From: Candidula unifasciata
Lineage: Eukaryota; Mollusca; Gastropoda; Stylommatophora; Geomitridae
Length of the DNA: 64,000 nucleotides
NCBI GenBank assembly: GCA_905116865.2
Contig: CAJHNH020004557.1
Location: 1,365,265 to 1,429,264, forward strand
Reading direction: 5' to 3'
A model generated the notes under the pieces. That model did no database searches and had not been told where the DNA came from. It worked only from the letters and a program-made list of their open reading frames with translations. Every line of letters begins with the position of its first letter. Position 1 is the first letter of the stretch. Position numbers and translations under genes: made by a program. Below, piece after piece: positions 53,871 through 64,000 of this stretch.

Positions 53871-55092
53871 CGCGTGCCTGATTTAAGGATTTTTCTTCTT
53901 AAGAACCAACAGCACTCTGAAATAATTATGTTGAGTTGTTGGCTCGTATTGGTCTAAGGGATGCCCCGTGGCCAATATACGCTCAACTGATTTCAGGAGT
54001 AGGGCAACTCAAGCTTTGGCACTACAAAATATATAATATTCCTAGGCACACTTGGCTGGACACCCCCACTACTATAACAAGGTAGCCCCCAGGTTATGAT
54101 AATATACTATCATAGCCATGTTAACACAGATAAAACACTTATTACTCACACAAACATCAGAGCTAGACAGTTAGAAAAGTGAAATAGGGACACCCAAGTC
54201 AGCCATGAAAATTTGTGCACGTAATCAGTACAATATATACCATATAATAATGAATCGATAAACAAGAGTCAGTGAATGGAGCTCAGGAAACAATGACACA
54301 ACCCAGATATTGAAGCAGCCAGATTCAGTTCTTTGAGAGTACCTGATTTCATCATCGGACTTATAAGGTGCTGTGAGAAGAGAGCATGTAATGTGAATAA
54401 TAGATCACTTAGCCCAGTTCGTAGGTCAATGCTCCCCTCAGTCCATGGTGATTCGACTGTAGTTTACTCAATCAGTCGTTGGGCCTCGACTTGATCTGGT
54501 ACAAGCTGACTGTCACAAACGAGGACACAAGAACTACATAGGATCCCACCAAAGCTCTTGGAGACTGTGATGCCCACTGCTGGTCTCACAGGTGGTGACA
54601 CAACAACTGCATAAGAGCCCAACAAAGCTCTTGAAGACTGGTTCTCTGGATTGATGACATAGGTGTCTACAATTGTCCACTGGTCCTGGAACTCACAAAT
54701 AAGCTCTTGCCATGTTGAGGTAGTGGCACAGTATACCGGACTTTTGGATCTGCTTGGTGCACATAATGGTATAGTTTGGTGGTTGTTGGTTGGACTGTGA
54801 TTCGTCTGCCTGATCTCTAAGGAGGTATCATCCTGTCAGGAAAGAACTCAGAATTAGTAATCAGCCTTATTCACACACCAGCTCATCTCACCTCTGCCAC
54901 CTTTCTCCATTCCTCAGAGTGTAACTCTCAAGAACATGAGATAATGTCTCCTTTCATTTATCTGTCTGTAAACTAGTGCAACAGATAGAAAACAAGGTAT
55001 ATAGTGGAGATAGATAGACACTACCACACATAGATCATCCTCTCTCGACCCTCACATCTGCACTCGCAGACATACCATGTTTATAGTTAGTA

Positions 55093-55157
<65 letters not shown>

Positions 55158-55955
55158 TCTCCACAGGCCGTTCACTACACACCCACTGAATCTGTGTCAA
55201 ACACACCATTGACTCAGAGCGCCTAGCCCTGACGGCACAATATTTCACCGATTAAAGATGACCTAGATTCCTTATTTCTGTTATGCGGCCAAAACTTCTT
55301 TTGACTGGTCAGAGAATAATTACTTGTAGGGTTTAATATCTTTAAAATTGGTATGGGTTATGTAGAGCATCAACTAATTAGTCTGTACAGGGGAAGGTCT
55401 AATGTTCAGAGCTTGATCTCTGGACATCAAGAACGGTTGAACTCTGTGCGATCACACAGCTGACTCTACCCTCTCTGCAGCAGTGGCCAACTTTAAAAAT
55501 ACATCAATTATGGTACTCGTAAACTATAATCAACTTACCCAAGCTTAAGAAATCTTCCAAGATAGAAATGGAACTTTGAATGCGCCAATTTCTACATAGA
55601 CTGTATACACGTCTTGACACTTTGGGATCAGGCGAAAGAATGTTTTTTTTTCAAAACCCAACTTAGCGTCTCTAGGAAAGAAGTCCCCTGTATTCCTGCC
55701 CAAGGAGTAAACCGGTTTACAGGAATTTCTAAATAAATTACCAGAAATCGTCAACCTATAGTTGCAAGTTTGAAAATGAAGATTTATCAAAGCAACTAGA
55801 GGGTCTAGAAAAGAATATATTACCAGATAAAGGTATATATCAATATAAGGGACTATATACCTTTCCGGACGGGTTTAAGTTTGAAATTTGACTGAGCGCG
55901 AGGGAAGTCAAAGTCACGACTCGTCCATTGTGTAGGGTTGGCTGCTCACCTCACG
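53871..55955. other. 2.1-kb block inside the 80-bp array, unidentified
   Basis: It separates two parts of one minisatellite, so it is probably a mobile insertion. It contains a 73-bp offset direct duplication (anchors at 54513 and 54586, ACAAAGCTCTTG...) and a TA run (55092-55155). It also has a minus-strand frame open for ~123 codons (54838 to ~54470) preceded by a good acceptor, TTCTTTCCTGACAG. That frame has no known motif, and the duplication inside it is out of phase. No clear target duplication was found. Confidence 0.4.
55092..55155. repeat. TA microsatellite
   Basis: About 31 TA units. Confidence 0.95.
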
Positions 55956-56340
55956 ACAGTGTGTCACTGTACTCCAGGCTTTTTGTTACGCCAGTATGTC
56001 ACAGTACCCTGTGCATCGTGCTGTCCGTAGGTCAATGTACGTCAATATGTTAGTGCAGCACAGATTTGTAGTTGTTACGCCAGTGTGTCATTGAACGCCA
56101 TGCGTCTAGTTGTCTGTACATCAATGTATGAGTGCACCACATAATTGTAGTTGTCACGTCAGTGTATCACTGTACCCAATTCGTCTAGCTGTCTGCGTGG
56201 ATGCGCCACATGCTTGCAGTTGTCTTACGTCGGAGTGGCACGGTACATATGTGTCTAGTTGTCGATGTGGGTGCACCCTATCCTTATTTATCATTAGCGC
56301 CCTTAGTTCTCCGTGAAGTCAATGTGTGACTGTACCTACA
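55956..56340. repeat. ~80-bp minisatellite, right part
   Basis: CAGTGTGTCACTGTACTCC, GAGTGCACCACATAATTG and CGTCTAGTTGTCTGTACATC are diverged units of the 53.5-kb array. Confidence 0.8.
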
Positions 56341-57600
56341 TGAGTCTGGTACCACACATAACAAAGGACACTTTTCCACGCCTTCAGGCTTACTAGGCAT
56401 TTAGGGCTCGACCATAGTTTCTAGCAACGCCGTCTCTAATAAATAGAGAAGGCCGTGGTTTCTAGCAACGATTCCTGGCCCAGACAGAGCGTAATTGGGT
56501 TTTCATTGATGTTTGGTAACCTTTCGCACGCGCTAGTCTAAGTCAGAGGGGAGTCAAGTTGTTTTCTGTTATGTATATATTGAGGTTCTGTGAGCGACCA
56601 GGTACACAGTATATTTTACTCGTTAATCTGAGCTGCCGGTGACATTGCGTATATTCTAGCCTTCTCCGACTTCAAGTACGACCATGAATTTACGGGGGAC
56701 GGGCCTCGGTGAGCTGGTCCGGGTGTCTAGTGGAAAAGAATGTTTTATCCCCTAAAGTCCATCGTGTCCGAATTGTCTGCTAGTGTCCCTCTGCCACCTG
56801 CCAACAAAGTCCAATATGTGTCCGGTAAACTAAACGTAAGCTTGCTACTTGGTCGTCCAGGTAAGCTGACTGCTCTAATTATGGTACCGCGACGACTTCG
56901 TCTCTCACAGTAACTTTTGCAAAGTCATCAATTCGTCTTGGCCATGTCCGATAACATCCGGTAATACGTGTAGCGGGAGAAACCAGCCCTGAGCCTCACG
57001 AACTCAGGTGGGCCCACTCTCTGAAAATGTCTAGGAGCTCGTGGGCCGAAACATTTGTCGACGAGAGGATACTTCTACTGACGATTGGTAGTCTCCTGCT
57101 GTACATGCTCCCCTGTAGAGTTTCTTCTTATTCCTACAGTTGTCATCGCAAAATTTTAACAGTCCTGAAACCACAGAAAGTATGCTGCAGTCTCTCTTGG
57201 GACGTAGACTAAGGCTGTAGGGTGGGTGGGGGGGGGGGGTTAGGGCTATTCTGAATCTTCTGGGGTCGTTAAAAGCGGTCACATCGTGTAATATAGAGCA
57301 CACGACATCGCCGGTGACACCGTCGTAGACAATACAACCTGACACCCCTGTAACAGAGAGTCGTGCGTGTGAAGGGCCAGCATGCATAAATAAACGACCA
57401 ATCACGGTGTGCTGGGCCGGAAATCGTGGATAGAATCGACAAATATATTATAGACTAATCGGTACTCGGTGGTGATGTGGTCACCATCGCAACGGCCGCC
57501 TTTATTATCACTTGTCTCAATCGCGTACACATTGTTTTAATCTAGTCATTTCAGAGAAAGTATATATTTTTGTGTGTGATGTGTTTTGTGTATTGTCTTT
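56341..57600. other. CpG-containing unique sequence, no gene called
   Basis: No repeat family recognised, and CpG is more frequent than in the introns. CGACCATGAATTTACGG near 56683 followed by CTCG|GTGAGC could be a start codon and donor of a plus-strand first exon, but nothing downstream confirms it. The minus-strand frame at 57031-57405 has no motif. Confidence 0.3.
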
Positions 57601-57606
57601 GTTTTG

Positions 57607-57633
57607 CTGATGAAGGCTAATAGCCGCAACGTC
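57607..57633 (+). other. GGCT/AGCC hairpin motif, hammerhead-like (copy 2)
   Basis: CTGATGAAGGCTAATAGCCG then CAACGTC. CTGATGA is the invariant left core of hammerhead ribozymes and GGCT/AGCC would be stem II. The right core reads GCAA instead of GAAA, so this copy should be inactive. Confidence 0.4.
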
Positions 57634-58396
<763 letters not shown>

Positions 58397-58536
58397 CTTT
58401 CTCTCCCCCACCCCCTCCCCATTCGCTGTATCATTATCTGCCTGGTACAATAGTAATAGTAATTTTTACAACCAATTCATGTTCATTTCTCAAGCGTCAT
58501 AACTAGGATATTTAAAGCGTTTAAGTTATAAGAGTA

Positions 58537-59765
58537 CAGTAGAACCTTGCTTACCGAGCACCTCTCATAACGAGTAATTCGCATAACGAGCAAAACATAT
58601 TGTAAAAAAAAAATGACTTGCATAACGAGCGACGTTTCGCATAACGAGTGGTGAGGAGAGGGGAGGTTCCGAATTGTGCGCGTGTTACATCAGTCTGTGT
58701 TTAGCACTCGTTCCAGTAGCATCATAGTGACGCTTGTGATCACACATTTTCTCAAACTTGTGTTATATTGTGATAAATGTACATGAATCCTCCAGGCCTA
58801 CAAGATGACTTCTCTGAAGAATTTAAGTTCATCAAAATCCAATTTCTGCCTCCCAACACCATTCCGTTACTCCAGCCCATGGACCAGCAAGTTATTTCTT
58901 TAAGAAGCTCTACGCTCAAGCATTCTTCGAGCATTGTTTTCAGGTCACTGAAGGGACCAATCTCACTCTCAAAGAGTTTTGGAAAAATCACTTTCTCATC
59001 GTTGCTGCCCCAAGTTTGTTTGTTTGTTTTAGTATCCAGAAGCCATGAGTTGTTAACCCTTAGGCTCGGTATTATGGATATCGCAACCTTTCGGCCTTGA
59101 TTCCATTGTAAATACTGTAAATCTGGGAGAAATGTGGCTTTTCTGCCTACCCCGGGAATGAACCCGGACCACAAGAAGTTCGTCACCGCGCAATCCGGTT
59201 TAGCCAACTACGCTAGAGATCCGGGCGCCTGCCTCAAGATGATTGACAAGGCGGGGGAAGAGGTTACCAAGAGAACCACAACTTCTACTAGGAAGAAGCT
59301 TTGGCGGGAGAGCGTTGTCGATTTGTGACTTTGAGGGGTTTGAGACACTACCTGTGAAACCTGTAGTCAACAGGAGTGTGTCTTTGGCCACTATCATGGG
59401 ATTGTAAGTGGAAAACAATGATATCGAAGAGCTTGTGGAAGAGCACAGCCAAGAGCTGACCACCGAAGAGCTTATGGAGTTGCATTGTGTTTCACAGCAA
59501 GAAGTTTTGGAGGAAAGTTTGTCAGAGGAGGAGGGGGAGGTAACAGAAAAGCACCAATCTTCTGGCAAAAAAGAGAAATGCTGAAAGCATGGCAAACTGT
59601 TGCATCTTACACTGAGAAGTATCACCCTAATAAGGAAGTGGCTATGCGCGTTGCAAATTTATTTAACAATAATGCTGTGTCACATTTTCGTCGGCAAAAG
59701 CAAATGTCTCTGAACATCTTTCTAGTGACTCTGGAAAAACAAAGGTTTGCTATGTATGCATAAAA
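58537..59765 (+). mobile_element. Tigger/pogo-like DNA transposon, internally deleted
   Basis: It begins after a TA with CAGTAGAACCTTGCTTACC, a Tigger-type terminal sequence. After ~240 bp it jumps to the C-terminal part of a DDE transposase. This reads FLPPNTIPLLQPMDQQVI (conserved PMDQ box) and frame-shifted FKKLYAQAF and GTNLTLKEFWK; after a SINE insertion it continues CLKMIDKAGEEVTKRT, EELTTEELMELH-like LTTEELMELHCVSQQEV, and SHFRRQKQMSLNIFL. The N-terminal DNA-binding domain and the first catalytic residues are deleted. The right terminal repeat was not found. Inactive. Confidence 0.85.
59022..59225 (-). mobile_element. S3 SINE inserted in the Tigger copy
   Basis: A T-rich start (inverted A tail), TATGGATATCGCAACCTTTC, and the inverted tRNA head ending GATCCGGGC. 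Removing it joins the transposase reading HFLIV-AA to CLKMIDKAG. GCTGCC and CCTGCC at the two borders suggest a short imperfect target duplication. Confidence 0.8.
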
Positions 59766-59854
59766 TTCAGACAATTTTGTAATTTGTATTATTGTTTCAT
59801 TTGTTGCTTTGTTTGCATCTGTTTGTGTTATGATTAGGATATAAATGTTACTCA

Positions 59855-59965
59855 TTACCTAGAGGCTGGGTGAACCCCGGGGAACCGCCCGGTTTCGAAC
59901 ACCGGCCCTGGGCTGCAGCGAGTCGCAGCTGGATTGGAAAGCGAGTCTGCAATCGACTGCGCAGT
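59855..59965 (-). mobile_element. tRNA-derived SINE, family S5
   Basis: Minus strand: GCGCAGTCGATTGCAG (A-box region) and GTGTTCGAAACCGGGCGG (B box). It ends at CATTACCTAGAGGCTGGGTG as in the 9.6-kb copy and lies ~90 bp downstream of the Tigger coding remnant. Confidence 0.7.
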
Positions 59966-60149
59966 AGTAAATTACTTGACCTTGTCAGGCAGGCGTCAGG
60001 GGCTGTCTGTGTGCAGCCCGTTTTCCATCGTCATAGGTCATTTACAGAGACTCACATGGTTAGTTCATGGTTTTCTTTGGAGTTCGTTTTTCTTACACTC
60101 CACCAGGTAGTTTTCTTCTTGTTTTTTTTTTTTCTTGTTCTTGTTCTTC

Positions 60150-60380
60150 TTGTCCTTCTTCTTCTTCTTCTTCTTCTTCTTCTTCTTCTTCTTCTTCTTC
60201 TTCTTCTTCTTCTTCTCTTCTTCTTCTTCTTCTTCTTCTTCTTCTTCTTCTTTTTGTTTCTTCTTCTTCTTCTTCTTCTTCTTCTTCTTCTTCTTCTTCT
60301 TCTTCTTCTTCTTCTTCTTCTTCTTCTTCTTCTTCTTCTTCTTCTTCTTCTTCTTCTTCTTCTTCTTCTTCTTCTTCTTT
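60150..60380. repeat. CTT microsatellite, ~230 bp, interrupted
   Basis: CTT units are interrupted by CTCTTC and by TTTTTGTTTC. By analogy with the other tracts it may derive from an inverted GAA tail, but the right side carries no recognisable element. All long open frames here (poly-Lys, -Phe, -Ser, -Leu) are artefacts. Confidence 0.95.
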
Positions 60381-60459
60381 TTCTTCTTCGCGATCACCAT
60401 AATCATCATCTCATTCTATTTGACAATGTTCATATGCCATCAATTTAACAAATAGAAGC

Positions 60460-61570
60460 GATTTGTAGAATATTTTGCAATAATTAAAAGAGAAAATTGA
60501 AGGCTCTATACTTAAATGCTACCGAAAATTCTGACGATGATGCAAGGGGGTGGAGCATTATACATTTGGGAGGGGGGGGGGTGAGTGGACGGGGGGGGGG
60601 GGGGGGGGGGGGGGGGGGTTTAAAAACCTGCCTATACTTATGTCTTGGCAACTGAAATACTTAGATAATATCAAACACCTTAATGACCCACATCTTTAGT
60701 CCTGCAAGCAGACGAGGTTGGGAATTGGGAAGGAGTCGAGATTTCCACATTAGGATGTGATTGCAACGACGTACTACAAAGGAGGACATCTATAAGTGCC
60801 AACCGGTGCACTTTGATTAATTTTAGGATGTTGTAACAAAAGCAGCCTCTTCTATTTAACAAACTATATTTCATATTAAACTAAATTCTCTTTCAACAAA
60901 TGTACAGTTTTCTAAAATTATAAAGAAGATAATTCACAAACGGAACAATAAATTAGCTGCTAGCATGTGAAACAAAATCCTCTATAACACGACAAAAACA
61001 AATCAGAAGGGGTGAAAAGAGGTGGGGGGGGGGGGAGGGGTGAAGCCTTAGCATTAAAAAAAATTGATAAAACTGCACTAATTTATATTTCTGAAAGCCC
61101 TTAATTTATGATAAAAACGCAGCAGTCATCATGTAGAAATGCTAGCTGTAGCAACGTCAATACTTATTTTAAAATGTCACAATCGCGCGATGCATTGCTT
61201 GATAAACTCCATAAGTATGCTAGTTAGTGTAGAAGTATAGGAATCTCTCTGTCGCTGCTTATTTGTCAATTAGGGTGTTATTTACACTAGACCAAACAGC
61301 GGCCATTACTGATGCTTCACTTCGATCGTGACATCTCGTATTTAAACTGACGATTCGCCATTTGTCGCCTGCATTTTTTGGCTGTTTGATGTAATGGGAA
61401 GCTGGCAAAGATCTCGTTGACAACAGATTCGTTTTATCAGTAAACGCGGGGCTTGTAATTGAGAACCGAAATCATAAATTTCAGAACATTCACATAATTT
61501 CTCTTTTCTATCTGCCGTCTTCGACAGCCATTGCAGAAATCCAAATCTACGGAAACGTGACCAAAAACAA
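60460..61570. other. Poly-G tracts and otherwise unrecognised sequence
   Basis: G runs at 60571-60580, 60590-60618 and 61023-61035. No gene or named element. Confidence 0.5.
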
Positions 61571-61577
61571 CACAACG

Positions 61578-61606
61578 TAACGTTTCGGCCAGGCAGCCTT
61601 TTTCAA
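61578..61606 (-). other. GGC/GCC hairpin motif, hammerhead-like (copy 3)
   Basis: The minus strand reads TTTGAAAAAGGCTGCCTGGC then CGAAACGTT. Here the right core GAAAC is intact but the left core CTGATGA is changed (TTGAAAA). Confidence 0.35.
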
Positions 61607-61609
61607 ACA

Positions 61610-62600
61610 TAAGTGAACTACACAAACGTAACAACGTTTGTACCACGAGTAGTCTAATTGTATAACTACCTTGTCGTTCCTCTTTGTTCCACACTGTACC
61701 CCAAATGACCTCAACGGCATATAACTTAGGCAAACATGTACCACGGAGTGATGAAATACAGAGAAAGAAACATACTTACCACTACAAATATATCCTGGGG
61801 CGGGGTGGGAGCCCAACTCCCCCCAACCCTCTTCATTCCCTTACAAATTTGCTAGGTGAAAATAGGAAGATTCTGAGCCCCCCCCCCCCACCCCACCCAC
61901 CCTTTAAGTTGAGAAAATACTGGCATTGAGGCTATCACACCTTCCTCACTTAGACCCTTTTAGCCTTTTCCAAGATAAGAAAGCATGAGGAATTTCATAC
62001 CCCTCCTCCCCCTAATCACGTCATCCTTACCAACTTATAAATGATCTAGTTAAATAAATTGAGAGAGGGGGAGCGGGAGCTATGACCTTGATAACTCCTT
62101 CCACTCAAATTTAAAAAACAAACTGGGGACTCTCAGCGCCACTCCCCCCCCCCCCCTTTTTCCCAAACCAATAATTTTGTAAGTGGACTTTAATGCCCCT
62201 TTAAAGCATGAGTCGAAGTTATCTTTTGCAAAATATATTTACATATTTCATACTATTTCAGATATATTATTATATCTATTTACCATTCAGTACATCATAC
62301 ATTATTACTATCAATATTATTATTATTAATATTATTAATGTGTAGAACGAAAAGAATAATAACATAGCTAGAAAAAAAATGAAATGTACACACAAATATT
62401 TAAAAAAAAAATATATTCACAGTTAAAGTGGGCCTTCTAGCCCGTTAAACAACTTTTGGGTTGGCTAAGTTCCCCCCCCCCCCCCCACAGCCTTCCAACC
62501 GCAAACTTGATTAAAAAACATGAGGGGGGGGGGGCAAGGCACGTGAGCCCTCAGGCTCTGGCGCCTATGGGAAGAAACATTTATATCGGACAGAGCAGAC
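61610..62600. other. Nothing recognised
   Basis: AT-rich DNA with several poly-C/poly-G runs (61880, 62144, 62472, 62523). Confidence 0.5.
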
Positions 62601-62615
62601 AGGTTCTAAGAATTA

Positions 62616-62635
62616 AACACACACACACACACACA

Positions 62636-62684
<49 letters not shown>
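62616..62684. repeat. CA then CT microsatellite
   Basis: About ten CA units are followed by about 23 CT units. Confidence 0.95.
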
Positions 62685-62687
<3 letters not shown>

Positions 62688-62829
62688 TACACACACAACA
62701 TCACAAAAACAATGGTAACGGTATGCTTGTCTCACTCCTCTTAATTCAAACCTGTTATCTCTCATAGAGAATTCTGCATTTTTAAACCATGTATTGTCTT
62801 TAATATAAAACACTGACTTAAACAATTGT

Positions 62830-63300
62830 CCTATGTGGCTCTAAAACATGCAGTATAAATAAAAGAAATGAAACCTTAGTACCAACTTTTAAGAACAGTC
62901 TAACAACAAAGCAGATCTTCAAAACCATCAAAGATGCAAACAGCGGAGAAAAGAGAGTGAGAAGCAATAGTAAAATTCATAATCTGTTTAAATTCCCACT
63001 AACTATAGGATCGTGAACGTAATGGACTGCAATGGTTGAGAAAAAAATGTACGTACACAAAAGAGTTGAATGAGAGTAGAACAAGGCAGACCAAGAAGAC
63101 TGTGGAGAGATAATACACAGACAGACCAAGAAACACTTGGAGTCACCAGCTGGGAAGAGACCGATCTTTGTGATATCTGCAGCAGTGAACCTGAAAGGCT
63201 CAGAACATTGGTGATCGGGTCGCCTATTGGCTGGCCGATAGACGACTTCGTCACCGGTCGGGACAGTATTTGGGTCTGCCTCCTTTGATCGCATCAACAC
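62830..63300 (+). mobile_element. LINE C-terminal remnant
   Basis: VLCGSKTCSINKRNETLVP (cognate of YGSETWS.NKR) is followed by MRVEQGRPRRLWRDNTQT and a frame ending EETDLCDICSSEPERLR. RTE-like and strongly decayed. Confidence 0.5.
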
Positions 63301-63643
63301 CCTTTCATGGCTACCTGGTGGCGAGCAAAGCCAAGCTATTTTATATGGCGCACAGAACCTTTTCATAATTATAACCTAAAGCTCCCCCTTTCAGGATGCT
63401 GGTAAAATGTGGCGATTTCCCCCCCCCCCCCCAAGCTAGTCAAGCCAAGCCAAAGGGCTCAGAATGCCGAAGAGGAAGAAGAATATATTTCTATCATTCG
63501 TAGATTTAAAAGGTATATATATATATATGTTGTAAAGTGTTCTGAGATAGCTGATGTATTTTAAAACAGTAGGGGCGTTATATAGCTCAGGGCCTAATCA
63601 AAACTAAATCTGGCCCTGCATACATAATTTATACATAATTTAC

Positions 63644-63852
63644 GCCCGGCTCTCTAGCGTAGTTTTTTAAACCTGACATCGCGGTGACCGGGTGACGAAC
63701 TCCTTGTGGTCCGGGTTCACTCCCAGGTGTAGGCAGAAATGCCAAATTCTCTCAGATTTACGGTACCTATCATGGAATCAAGGCCGAAGGGTTGCGATAT
63801 CCATAGTAGGGTTAAGAACTCATGGTTTCTGGATATTAAAAAAAAAAAATTT
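63644..63852 (+). mobile_element. S3 SINE, best copy, with 10-bp TSD
   Basis: CATAATTTAC at 63634-63643 and 63853-63862 flanks a 209-bp element. It starts GCCCGGCTCTCTAGCGTAG (A box), has GGTTCACTCCC (B box), and ends GGATATTAAAAAAAAAAAA. Direct repeats, a poly-A tail and a tRNA-like promoter define it as a SINE. Confidence 0.9.
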
Positions 63853-64000
63853 CATAATTTACAACCTGCCATTGACTGTGTTGACTACATACTAGACATC
63901 TACAATTTTGAAAACTCATAGCTGTTTATATTATAATGCTCTTGTACATCATTCTTCTTCTACCTCTGCTAAGTTATCCGTAAGGATGGCTGGCACGTTA

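Noticed and set aside
60065..60455. Long poly-Lys, poly-Phe, poly-Ser and poly-Leu open frames
   Set aside because: They are three-frame translations of a CTT/GAA microsatellite; the same holds for 34954-35238, 43994-44389 and 52196-52468.
61437..61816. Overlapping minus-strand frames of 77-98 codons with several Cys
   Set aside because: No domain or splice evidence; part of the sequence is the hairpin motif shared with 13.2 and 57.6 kb, so it is repeat-derived.

Overview
This is a eukaryotic, intron-rich, repeat-dense window. Several points suggest a mollusc, most likely a gastropod: RTE-like and RNase-H-bearing LINE fragments of kinds I associate with mollusc genomes, tRNA-derived SINEs, very long GAA/CTT, TA, CT and poly-G tracts, and one gene split into short exons by kilobase-scale introns. 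The species cannot be fixed from the sequence alone.

The only protein-coding gene I can support runs on the minus strand from about 34.67 kb leftward and leaves the window at the left edge. Twelve coding exons can be placed by splice sites and matching phases: 34490-34669, 33004-33172, 30807-30916, about 27530-27648, 19625-19828, 18052-18270, 14324-14417, 12479-12674, 10232-10415, 7349-7456, 4986-5074 and 967-1113. Together they encode about 606-616 residues: a short basic N-terminus, then about 14 ankyrin repeats. Repeat order and spacing match the N-terminal domain of TRPA1-type cation channels. The remaining repeats, the six membrane helices and the pore would lie beyond position 1. Phases agree at every junction except exon 3 to exon 4.

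The rest is intron (1-34 kb) and upstream or intergenic DNA (35-64 kb), mostly mobile-element debris. Several non-LTR retrotransposon families are present, along with four or five tRNA-derived SINE families, an unclassified ~250-bp repeat, a decayed Tigger-like DNA transposon and a probable solo LTR. There is also a GAA-tailed non-coding retroposon family with one 1.34-kb copy. Many insertions are nested and can be ordered by target-site duplications. Tandem arrays of 19-, 40-, 50-, 62-, 80- and 84-bp units and large microsatellites fill much of the remainder.

The most notable unexplained structures are a ~196-nt near-complementary hairpin in a TRPA1 intron (26377-26572), the GAA-tailed retroposons that seed GAA microsatellites, and three copies of a hairpin motif resembling a degenerate hammerhead core. 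I found no tRNA or rRNA gene, CRISPR array or prokaryotic-type operon.
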